A DNA stretch of 7,471 bases from Candidatus Moraniibacteriota bacterium (GCA_027351145.1 DAIEIZ010000073.1:1-7471); one strand, 5' to 3'; counted from the first letter of the stretch, positions 1 through 4,990 are shown. Numbers and translations are program-made. Notes: generated from the letters alone by a model not told the origin.

Positions 1-155
1 CGGTTTTGTGCGATAACGTTAAGGCGATTATTTTTTATTTGCAATCCAAGCACCCGGAGTATAAGAAAAAGCAAGTAATTGATTTGGGAAGTGCTGGAGG
101 GAATGCGTTTAAAATGGAAATATCCGTAGTTGAAAATAAAAATGCTAAAAATTAA
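1..155 (+). CDS. Probable terminase small subunit, C-terminal end (5' truncated)
   Basis: An open frame enters from the left edge (codons in phase from base 3) and ends at TAA 153-155, giving about 50 residues. The visible segment reads NVKAIIFYLQSKHPEYKKKQ, followed by a short hydrophilic tail containing GNAFKMEIS. A pattern of the type 'xAxIFxLxxxxPxxYxxKQ' near the C-terminus is familiar from phage small terminase subunits, which bind the packaging site and load the large subunit onto DNA. The position directly before the large terminase, with a 14-nt overlap of coding sequences, supports translational coupling and this identity. The DNA-binding N-terminus lies outside the window, so the assignment rests on the tail motif and gene order only. 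Another small packaging or regulatory protein is possible. Confidence 0.55.
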   Translation, partial: VLCDNVKAIIFYLQSKHPEYKKKQVIDLGSAGGNAFKMEISVVENKNAKN

Positions 156-1500
156 ATGGGAACAAACAAAGAAACAAAACAAGGCCTGGGGGTATTTAAT
201 GGATGATGAAACCACCGATTTGCTTTTTGGTGGTGGTGCTGGTGGTGGTAAGTCGCTATTTGGTTGCGCATGGCTGATTATTATGTGCGGAAAATATCCT
301 GGAACGCGCTGGCTTTTGGGTCGTAGTAAATTGAAAAATTTGAAAGAAACGACTTTACAGACGTTTTTTGATTTATGCCAGGAATGGGGAATGAAAAGCG
401 ATGTCGATTTCAAATATGACTCGAACGCTGGAACAATTACGTGGACGAATAGCAGTGTTATTTTACTGAAAGACTTGTTTTTATATCCGTCGGACCCGAA
501 TTTTGATAGTTTAGGGAGTTTAGAGATTACCGGAGCCTTTGTCGACGAAGTCAATCAAATCACTTTCAAGGCGTGGAATATTGTGCGCTCGAGAATTCGC
601 TATAAATTAGATAAATTCAATTTATTGCCAAAATTATTAGGAACTTGCAATCCGTCAAAGGGCTGGGTGTATATGGAGTTTTATAAACCGTGGCGAGAAA
701 ATAAAACGGATAAGAGCAATAAATTCGTACAAGCTCTGGTCACAGACAATCCGTTTATTTCTAAATATTACATTGAAAATTTGAAAAGAATTAAGGATAA
801 GGCAACAAAAGAAAGGTTGCTTTTGGGAAATTGGGAATATGACGATGATCCGAGCTGTCTGTTTGAATACGATGTCATTGTCGATTTATTTACAACGAAG
901 GCGGAGGCGAGTGATAAAAAATATATTACCGGAGATGTATCAAGAAAGGGGCGCGATAAAACAGTCATCCAATATTGGGAAGGATTGCAATGTAAAGAAA
1001 TCACAGTTCTGGATTATGAAACTAAAAAAGACCTGGAGAAAACAAAAAAATGGATTGCTGATTATGCGGAGAAAATGGGAGTACGCCGGCATCATATTAT
1101 TTTGGACGAGGATGGCGTGGGAGGCGGTGTAGTAGATATGCTGGGTTGTGTGGGGTTTATCAACAACTCCTCACCTCTTCAACCATATGAGGCAAAATTT
1201 ACTGGCAATAAGCTTAATTATGCCAATCTCAAGACTCAATGCTATTTTAAGCTGGCGCAGTTGGCTGAGCAAGGGAAAATCGGAATTGATTGCGGTGATA
1301 CTGACATCATATCACTGCTCACGGAAGAATTAGAGCAAGTCAAACAGAAAGATGTTGATAAGGATGGAAAGGTTTTGCTTATTGGAAAAGAAATGATTAA
1401 AGAAAATATTGGTCGCAGTCCGGACTTTGCTGATGCGCTGATGATGAGAATGTATTTTGAGCTGGAAACGAAGCCGGAACCGTCAGTCAGTTTTATTTAG
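142..1500 (+). CDS. terL: Phage terminase large subunit (ATPase and nuclease)
   Basis: This is the motor that pumps phage DNA into the prohead and cuts it. From the ATG at 142 it has 452 residues, normal for the family. A Q-like motif (TKKQNKAW, about 9-16) precedes a Gly-rich Walker A (GGGAGGGKS, 30-38). Walker B is AFVDE (132-136) with the catalytic acidic pair, and the coupling motif is GTCNPS (167-172). The C-terminal RNase H-like nuclease shows its three acidic motifs: GDVSRKGRDKT (Asp at 265), LDEDGVGGG (from 321) and DFADAL (Asp 428 and 431). All key residues are present, so it should be active. ATG 142 was preferred to an in-frame TTG at 130 because neither has a Shine-Dalgarno and ATG is the stronger codon. 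The stop is TAG, and the following zinc-ribbon gene is in the same frame 21 nt later. Confidence 0.97.
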   Translation: MLKIKWEQTKKQNKAWGYLMDDETTDLLFGGGAGGGKSLFGCAWLIIMCGKYPGTRWLLGRSKLKNLKETTLQTFFDLCQEWGMKSDVDFKYDSNAGTITWTNSSVILLKDLFLYPSDPNFDSLGSLEITGAFVDEVNQITFKAWNIVRSRIRYKLDKFNLLPKLLGTCNPSKGWVYMEFYKPWRENKTDKSNKFVQALVTDNPFISKYYIENLKRIKDKATKERLLLGNWEYDDDPSCLFEYDVIVDLFTTKAEASDKKYITGDVSRKGRDKTVIQYWEGLQCKEITVLDYETKKDLEKTKKWIADYAEKMGVRRHHIILDEDGVGGGVVDMLGCVGFINNSSPLQPYEAKFTGNKLNYANLKTQCYFKLAQLAEQGKIGIDCGDTDIISLLTEELEQVKQKDVDKDGKVLLIGKEMIKENIGRSPDFADALMMRMYFELETKPEPSVSFI

Positions 1501-1521
1501 CAAATAAAAAGCAAAACAAAG

Positions 1522-1722
1522 ATGAAAATTATAGGTTATTGCAAAAAATGCGGTTCGAAATTGATTGAAATTAGAAATATGGGCGCTTTTGACGACTTTT
1601 CGATGAAGTGTTGGCATTGCAAAGTTAGAGTGGAAATATTTGAGTTGCGGTTTAAAAAAATAGAAGACGAGCAAGCTCTTGATAAAAATAACAGATTATT
1701 GTATAGTAGATTTGAAGATTAA
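1522..1722 (+). CDS. Small Com-like zinc-ribbon protein
   Basis: A 66-residue protein with two knuckles, CKKC (7-10) and CWHC (30-33), spaced as in a zinc ribbon. The second knuckle sits in 'MKCWHCKVRVEIF', then a charged helix-like tail follows. The arrangement resembles Com, the phage Mu zinc protein that activates translation of the mom mRNA (C-x2-C, about 20 residues, C-x2-C). That resemblance is architectural, and a function here is not proven. It lies 21 nt after terL, in the same frame, and presumably on the same transcript. There is no Shine-Dalgarno; the upstream stretch is A-rich. Its last 15 codons contain the promoter for the next operon. It could equally be a generic phage zinc-ribbon adaptor. 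Confidence 0.75.
   Translation: MKIIGYCKKCGSKLIEIRNMGAFDDFSMKCWHCKVRVEIFELRFKKIEDEQALDKNNRLLYSRFED
1679..1707 (+). promoter_or_regulatory. Sigma70-like promoter P1 for the fibre cassette
   Basis: TTGATA (1679-1684), a 17-nt spacer and TATAGT (1702-1707) each match consensus at five of six positions. The promoter lies inside the end of the zinc-ribbon gene, so transcription would begin near 1714. The -10 box ends 129 nt before ATG 1837, exactly the distance seen between promoter P2 and ATG 4991, and the leaders downstream of both are homologous. That repeated geometry is the main reason to believe it. Confidence 0.7.
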
Positions 1723-1836
1723 AATTTAGTGTCTTTTTGTTCTAAGGGACAGGAGGCTTGGGTCTACGGGCTCTAAACAAATTCGCTGTTACGACGGAGG
1801 ATATGTTTAGGGCTTTTTTATTTTTTATTTACGCTT
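1714..1836 (+). ncRNA. Attenuator-like structured leader RNA, copy 1
   Basis: The predicted 5' leader has three parts. Hairpin 1 is 1738-1742 paired with 1747-1751, loop UAAG. An 8-nt spacer follows. Hairpin 2 is GGGUC 1760-1764 with GGCUC 1769-1773, loop UACG. The third part is a terminator stem (1770-1779 with 1804-1813) enclosing a small inner hairpin (1786-1789/1794-1797, loop UACG). Hairpin 2 and the terminator share bases 1770-1773, so they cannot form together: hairpin 2 can act as anti-terminator. A homologous copy at 4868-4990 keeps loops, order and spacing while stem bases change in a compensatory way. Conserved text includes GAAG..TTAAAA and AGTGT near the transcript start, and GGGYYUACGRGCUCYAAACA in the core. 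It matches no known riboswitch that I recognise. Confidence 0.7.
1769..1819 (+). terminator. Intrinsic terminator within leader 1
   Basis: The stem GCTCTAAACA (1770-1779) pairs with TGTTTAGGGC (1804-1813) over 10 bp with one G-U, followed by six T (1814-1819). It ends only 17 nt before ATG 1837, and no promoter fits between. It therefore controls entry into the downstream operon from P1 and also read-through from the terminase operon. Confidence 0.78.
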
Positions 1837-2127
1837 ATGCAACTTAATAGAAAAAAACAAATCGCCAAAGATAAATTGGAATCAAAAAGCGATATTCAAT
1901 TTGTGGGAAAACTTTTAGAGGGATTACTCTTGGCAAACGACTTTACAAATGAGCAACTTTTGCAAATTGTTCAAGAACATAAGCTTTCACAAGATAGTGC
2001 GAATGGTGTTACAAAAACTATTCGTGATTTTATTTCTGAGCTTAAAGGTAAACAAATTCAAACAATTATCAATCAGCCAAAATTTGTTGAAATACTAAAG
2101 GCGGTTGAAGTGCAAAGGCCGGAATAG
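1837..2127 (+). CDS. Unknown helical protein, possible N-terminal half of an amber-split protein
   Basis: I do not recognise this 96-residue product. It is highly charged and looks almost entirely helical, with a basic start (MQLNRKKQIAKDKL) and leucine-rich stretches (GKLLEGLLLANDF), and no signal peptide, membrane segment or cysteine. It is the first gene behind attenuator leader 1 and its ATG has no Shine-Dalgarno. Its TAG stop (2125-2127) is followed at once, in the same reading frame, by the next 213-codon open frame with no spacer. The two may therefore be one roughly 310-residue virion protein interrupted by a nonsense mutation or joined by amber read-through. As an independent protein, a small scaffold- or chaperone-like role is conceivable but unsupported. 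Confidence 0.7.
   Translation: MQLNRKKQIAKDKLESKSDIQFVGKLLEGLLLANDFTNEQLLQIVQEHKLSQDSANGVTKTIRDFISELKGKQIQTIINQPKFVEILKAVEVQRPE
2125..2127 (+). other. In-frame amber codon separating two collinear ORFs
   Basis: The TAG falls between ...VQRPE and LKELKTD... with the frame open on both sides, from 1837 through 2769. A single C-to-T change in CAG (Gln) would create it. The downstream frame has no ATG until codon 57, so its translation needs the TTG at 2128, re-initiation, or suppression of this TAG. Confidence 0.85.
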
Positions 2128-2769
2128 TTGAAGGAACTCAAAACCGATACTTCGATTATTGAGGGAAGATTGGCAAGTGCTGTTTTGGCAATTGAAGAAA
2201 TAAAATTTCCGGAAGAAATTGAGGTTAAAAATGAAATTACAATCAAAAAGCCAAACTGGTATAAGGCGATTGATGTGACAACGATTGTTAGCGGCGCGAT
2301 GGATAGAATCGAGAATTTTTTCAATGACATTATTGATCGCCGGATTATTAAAATTAAATCAGAGAAACCATTGGATGTCAGGGTTGTTGATGTCAGAGGA
2401 AAGACCGTTGATTTTAAGTCTTTAGGTGGATCTGTTATGCAACAAGGTGGTGGATTTATTATGTCGGGCGGTGGCGGTGGAGAAAGTGCGTTTAAAAATC
2501 TGACCGATGGTCGAAAAACAGTCGATACCGCAGGAACGGCAGTGGCACTAGCAACCGACACGAATTGCAGTAAGGTAATCATCACCGCAATGCTCAATAA
2601 CACTGATTATGTGGTGGTGGGGGGATCGACTGTAGTGGCGATGGAAGCAACTAGACGAGGTATACCGCTTGTTGCTGGGCAATCAATGGAAATCAGTATT
2701 AGTAATTTGAATAAAGTGTATTTGGACGTAGTGGTGAGTGGCGAAGGCGTAACTTTTGTATATTTTTAA
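2128..2769 (+). CDS. Phage virion or fibre-like protein with C-terminal beta domain
   Basis: 213 residues if started at TTG 2128, directly after the preceding TAG. Residues 1-60 are mixed charge, with an alternating Glu/Ile/Lys segment (KFPEEIEVKNEITIKKP, 26-42) and a conserved-looking NWYKAID. A Gly-rich linker with two glycine runs spans 100-118. Residues about 125-213 look like a beta-sandwich: GTAVAL, SKVIITAMLNN, YVVVGGSTVV, GIPLVAGQSMEISI, KVYLDVVVSGEGVTFVY. That closing pattern (GIPL-AG-S-E-...-N-L-...-GEGV) is familiar from C-terminal domains of many phage head-fibre or decoration proteins, so a virion surface role is likely. TTG start without a clear Shine-Dalgarno (only AAAGG, 9 nt away) and zero-gap continuation of the upstream frame argue that the true protein may begin at 1837. 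Confidence 0.75.
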   Translation: MKELKTDTSIIEGRLASAVLAIEEIKFPEEIEVKNEITIKKPNWYKAIDVTTIVSGAMDRIENFFNDIIDRRIIKIKSEKPLDVRVVDVRGKTVDFKSLGGSVMQQGGGFIMSGGGGGESAFKNLTDGRKTVDTAGTAVALATDTNCSKVIITAMLNNTDYVVVGGSTVVAMEATRRGIPLVAGQSMEISISNLNKVYLDVVVSGEGVTFVYF

Positions 2770-2780
2770 CAAATAATTCT

Positions 2781-3491
2781 ATGAAAAAGAAAATTATCTT
2801 AATTATTCTCGCAGTTTGCTTGCTCGGCGCTAGCCTAGCAAAGGCTGATGTCAGCGCACCAAATTTTTTTAAGAAGTTGGGGAATAATATCAATTTTATC
2901 CAACCATTGATGGAATTGGGTTCTTCTTCGGCCCGAGTGGCTAAAGGATGGTTCACGAGTCTTGACGCAACCAGCGCAAACATCGGAACGCTCCAAATCA
3001 CCTCCTCGGTTGATCCTGGGCCATTGAGTGTGGCGCAAGCGACCAATCCGACTATTCGATTCAAAACCGATACAGACTCAGGAATTAGTTGGAATTCGGA
3101 TAATAATATCGGTCTGATGACTGGGGGAACTAATCGGTTGACTGTAGCCAGTGGCAACGTCGGCATCGGCTCAACGGCTCCGGGTGCTCGTCTGCAAGTT
3201 GTCGGGGCTGACAGTTTGAACACATCTTTTGCGGGAAATATTTCCGGAGCAACCGGTACGGGGCTCGTGATCACAAATGCGGGCAACGTCGGCATCGGGA
3301 CGACGGGGCCAGCACAGAAGCTCGAAATCAACGGGGGAATGCGTTTAAACACGGCTACAGCGAAACCAACTTGTGCTGTCGGCATAAGGGGTACTTTTTG
3401 GTATGTGGCTGGTGGAGCTGGCGTGGCGGATACAGTTGAAGCCTGCACAAAAGACGCATCGGATAATTATGCCTGGAGACCATTATATTAA
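2781..3491 (+). CDS. Secreted fibre-like protein with signal peptide and GNVGIG repeats
   Basis: 236 residues. The N-terminus is a classic Sec signal peptide: MKKK, a hydrophobic core IILIILAVCLLGASLA and a likely cleavage site AKA|D after residue 22. The mature part carries two GNVGIG repeats (125-130 and 168-173), each followed by a T/S-x-P-xx-(K/R)L-(Q/E)-(V/I)-x-G stretch, the repeat typical of tail-fibre and tail-spike shafts. The C-terminus (about 196-236) has a compact domain with CAVGIRGTFWYVAGGAGVAD and Cys 198 and 222, which could form a disulfide. No S74 chaperone domain is present. The gene is visibly more GC-rich than its neighbours, suggesting separate acquisition. A signal peptide is unusual for a cytoplasmically assembled virion part, so it may act at the host surface. 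It lies 11 nt after the previous gene and 4 nt before the next. Confidence 0.8.
   Translation: MKKKIILIILAVCLLGASLAKADVSAPNFFKKLGNNINFIQPLMELGSSSARVAKGWFTSLDATSANIGTLQITSSVDPGPLSVAQATNPTIRFKTDTDSGISWNSDNNIGLMTGGTNRLTVASGNVGIGSTAPGARLQVVGADSLNTSFAGNISGATGTGLVITNAGNVGIGTTGPAQKLEINGGMRLNTATAKPTCAVGIRGTFWYVAGGAGVADTVEACTKDASDNYAWRPLY
3153..3298 (+). repeat. Two copies of a 17-bp repeat encoding GNVGIG
   Basis: GGCAACGTCGGCATCGG occurs at 3153-3169 and 3282-3298, identical and exactly 129 bp (43 codons) apart in the same frame. The nucleotide identity in a repeat module suggests recent duplication or exchange between fibre genes, rather than protein constraint alone. Confidence 0.9.
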
Positions 3492-3495
3492 AAAT

Positions 3496-3870
3496 ATGCC
3501 TGAAATTTTAGAAGAAAAAATCGAAGAACCAATCGAGCCGGTAGAAGCTAAAGTAACTGCACAAAAAATTATCATCGGATTGGTAACGACTGCCATTATC
3601 GTTGGAGGGGTGATTGTCGGATTTGACGCAAAAACCACGCCTAAAATGAGCTATGAGGAAGCTCAGAAATTGATTGAGGTTTATGATCACGAACTCAAGA
3701 AGGCTCCGGATAAGAATTTAAATAATGTGAATAATGAAAATATGGTCAGTAAATTGAATGATAAGTTTTCCAAGCGAGTGGTGACAGTCGAGGAAGATTT
3801 GAAAGGTGAAAAGATAAACCCCAATGATTATTTGATTTTGAGAAGTGGATTGATGCAAAAAACGAAATAG
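3496..3870 (+). CDS. Single-pass membrane protein of unknown function
   Basis: 124 residues from ATG 3496, 4 nt after the fibre-like gene stop. The N-terminus is strongly acidic (residues 1-18, many Glu). One membrane helix follows, KIIIGLVTTAIIVGGVIVGF (24-43), then a hydrophilic, charged domain (44-124) containing KMSYEEAQKLIEVYDHELKK. The topology suggests a small anchored protein; the acidic N-terminus with K24 just before the helix gives no clear orientation. I recognise no family. Candidates such as holin or spanin component are possible from size alone but have no motif support. Co-transcription with a secreted fibre-like protein hints at a shared envelope role. An in-frame ATG inside the previous gene is possible but would force an overlap. 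The stop TAG is part of the downstream hairpin. Confidence 0.75.
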   Translation: MPEILEEKIEEPIEPVEAKVTAQKIIIGLVTTAIIVGGVIVGFDAKTTPKMSYEEAQKLIEVYDHELKKAPDKNLNNVNNENMVSKLNDKFSKRVVTVEEDLKGEKINPNDYLILRSGLMQKTK

Positions 3871-3892
3871 TGTCCGTACACACTAGTTCTTT
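3857..3892. terminator. Bidirectional hairpin terminator between convergent genes
   Basis: The stem TAGTGT (3868-3873) pairs with ACACTA (3880-3885) around a CCGTAC loop, and it extends imperfectly to 13 bp arms (11 of 13 paired). Read on the minus strand it is followed by TTTCGTTTTTTG, a good U-tract for ending the integrase transcript. On the plus strand only GTTCTTTG follows, which is weaker. The loop sequence recurs in two other dyads upstream of the integrase. Confidence 0.65.
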
Positions 3893-3897
3893 GAAAA

Positions 3898-4716
3898 TTA
3901 ACAGTAGGATGGGACGAATTGCTCGTATTTGTTTTTTGGAGAGTATCCAAAAGAAGAAATGTAGAGCAGGGTCGTTTCAATTAATGAGTGTCTGAGTTGA
4001 TTTTTGATGGTGAAGATGTCCGATCCGCGATTGATCATCACAGTGGCCAAAGTATGGCGCAAGAGGTAGGGATAGACGCGCTTGGTCATTCCGGCCCGCA
4101 AGGCTAAAACTTTCAAGAGTTTTCGCAGGGCGTATTGGCTGAATTGTCTTTGACCATCAAAACTCATAAAAAGATATTGCTCGGGATTTTTGGGAAAGGA
4201 TTGTAAATATTCCATTAGGAGTTTATTGCAGGAGGCAGAAAAATAGACGACACCGTCTTTTAAACCTTTACCTTCGACGACGCGCAATTCGTTGTTGCCA
4301 AAATCAATATCGCCCAGTTTGATATTTTTCAACTCTTTGGGACGAATGCCGGAATAGGCTAGCAGGGCGACGATGGTTTTTTCTCGGATATTTCTGCAAC
4401 AAAAAAGAAGCTTGGTAACTTCAGCTTCTGTGAGGGTTTGCTTGATTAGCGGTTTTGGTTTTCGTTGTCTGGCGAAGTAAATCGATTGTCCGAGAAATTC
4501 AAACCAATACTCGAGGGATTTGACTTGATTGGCTTTGTGAGAATAGGAAAAGTTGGATTGGTAGAGAGAGAATACGAAGTTTTCCGTATTTTCTCTGTTT
4601 AGTTCAATTTTCTTGGCAATCCTTTCGATTGCCTTGGTGTGGCCACTAATGGTCACTGGCGAGAGTCCTTTGCGGATGCAAAGAAATTTCTCAAACTCCT
4701 GGGTGTTTGTTTTCAT
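3898..4716 (-). CDS. int: Tyrosine recombinase (phage integrase)
   Basis: 272 residues from the ATG complementary to 4714-4716. This is a site-specific DNA recombinase. The N-terminal part (about 5-85) fits the SAM-like core-binding domain. The catalytic domain shows Arg I in YSGIRPKEL (R125), the beta-hairpin Lys in EGKGLKDG (K150), box II as YPYLLRHT (R220), H243 in LRHS, and the nucleophile Tyr in LLYIS (Y252). The usual first His of box II (HxLRHT) is Tyr 217. A longer in-frame start exists 20 codons upstream, but it would read through the structured leader and add a segment unlike the family start, so the shorter form is preferred. It is convergent with the fibre cassette and divergent from the portal operon. 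An integrase between terminase and portal genes is unusual. Host or phage XerC/D-like resolution is the alternative role. Confidence 0.93.
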   Translation of the reverse strand: MKTNTQEFEKFLCIRKGLSPVTISGHTKAIERIAKKIELNRENTENFVFSLYQSNFSYSHKANQVKSLEYWFEFLGQSIYFARQRKPKPLIKQTLTEAEVTKLLFCCRNIREKTIVALLAYSGIRPKELKNIKLGDIDFGNNELRVVEGKGLKDGVVYFSASCNKLLMEYLQSFPKNPEQYLFMSFDGQRQFSQYALRKLLKVLALRAGMTKRVYPYLLRHTLATVMINRGSDIFTIKNQLRHSLIETTLLYISSFGYSPKNKYEQFVPSYC

Positions 4717-4806
4717 GTTTATTACCGTACTAATAATTAAATGCCAGGGAAGCAATGTTCGCGTACGGGCGAGCAAAACTAATTACACTATGCCTAGAGA
4801 CCTGGC
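4717..4806 (-). ncRNA. Structured 5' leader of the integrase mRNA with possible kissing loops
   Basis: From the predicted start near 4806, the minus-strand RNA opens with GCCAGG. This pairs with CCUGGC (plus strand 4743-4748), closing a domain that contains hairpin GCUCGC-CCGUAC-GCGAAC (plus strand 4757-4774, one mismatch). A second hairpin UUAUUA-GUACGG-UAAUAA (4719-4736) ends 2 nt before the AUG. The two 6-nt loops are exact complements. Folding could therefore control access to the start codon, which has no Shine-Dalgarno. DNA-level alternatives are recombinase or operator binding sites. Confidence 0.5.
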
Positions 4807-4812
4807 AAATTA

Positions 4813-4840
4813 AGTATAGCAAAAAGAGAGTTATTGACAA
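4813..4840 (-). promoter_or_regulatory. Promoter for the integrase gene
   Basis: On the minus strand, TTGTCA (4835-4840) and TATACT (4813-4818) are separated by 16 nt, each matching the sigma70 consensus at five of six positions. Transcription would start near 4806. The -35 box overlaps the -35 box of the divergent portal promoter by five bases, so RNA polymerase cannot occupy both at once. Confidence 0.65.
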
Positions 4841-4861
4841 ATTTATATAATCGGTTAAAAT
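4834..4861 (+). promoter_or_regulatory. Sigma70-like promoter P2 for the portal operon
   Basis: A perfect TTGACA (4834-4839), a 16-nt spacer and TAAAAT (4856-4861) make this the best promoter in the window. The -10 box ends 129 nt before ATG 4991, as for P1 and ATG 1837. The sequence after it shares GAAG..TTAAAA and AGTGT with the P1 leader at an offset within 1-2 nt. Confidence 0.78.
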
Positions 4862-4867
4862 ATAGGC

Positions 4868-4990
4868 AGAAGTTAAAAATAAAGTGTTTCGAATTCCCAC
4901 GGGAATTTTAAGCTAGGGCTTACGAGCTCCAAACAAAGTTATTCTCACGAGGATAGCTCCGTTTGGGGCTTTTTTTATTTTCCAAAAAGT
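4868..4990 (+). ncRNA. Attenuator-like structured leader RNA, copy 2
   Basis: Same plan as the leader before 1837. Hairpin 1 is AAUUCC 4892-4897 with GGAAUU 4902-4907, loop CACG. An 8-nt spacer (4908-4915) follows. Hairpin 2 is GGGCU 4916-4920 with AGCUC 4925-4929, loop UACG. The terminator stem is 4926-4934 with 4961-4969, enclosing an 8-bp inner hairpin (4938-4945/4950-4957, loop CACG). Relative to copy 1, hairpin 2 changes U-G to C-G and C-G to U-A, and the terminator changes U-A to C-G: compensatory differences that support real RNA structure. Hairpin 2 and the terminator again share four bases (4926-4929) and exclude each other. Confidence 0.72.
4925..4976 (+). terminator. Intrinsic terminator within leader 2
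   Basis: GCTCCAAAC (4926-4934) pairs with GTTTGGGGC (4961-4969) over 9 bp with one G-U, and an A-U pair can be added at the base. Seven T follow (4970-4976). It lies 14 nt before the portal ATG and downstream of P2, so it acts as an attenuator for the portal operon rather than as an operon end. Confidence 0.82.

Noticed and set aside
130..141. Upstream in-frame TTG start for the large terminase
   Set aside because: It adds only four residues, has no ribosome-binding site, and the ATG at 142 is the stronger codon.
1751..1760. AGGAGG in leader 1 as a ribosome-binding site
   Set aside because: No start codon sits at a usable distance, and leader 2 has TTAAGC at the same place.
1714..1836. Hammerhead or other self-cleaving ribozyme in the leaders
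   Set aside because: No CUGAUGA/GAAA core or other ribozyme core I know could be found; the T-tract after the stem fits a terminator better.
1796..1847. GGAGG followed by ATG 1803 and a 14-codon hydrophobic leader peptide in leader 1
   Set aside because: The spacing is only 2 nt, the ATG lies in the terminator arm, and leader 2 has no equivalent ATG, so it is not conserved.
99..3349. A 15-bp match, GGGAATGCGTTTAAA, at 99-113 and 3335-3349
   Set aside because: The copies lie in different reading frames of unrelated genes, with no similarity beyond the match; probably chance.
2699..3448. A 249-codon open frame on the minus strand across the fibre-like gene
   Set aside because: Its Pro/Ala-rich composition is the mirror of the GC-richer repeat gene on the plus strand, which has a signal peptide and known repeats.
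4717..4776. Longer integrase start 20 codons upstream
   Set aside because: It would translate through both leader dyads and adds a segment that does not resemble the start of the family; the ATG at 4716 begins right before the core-binding domain.
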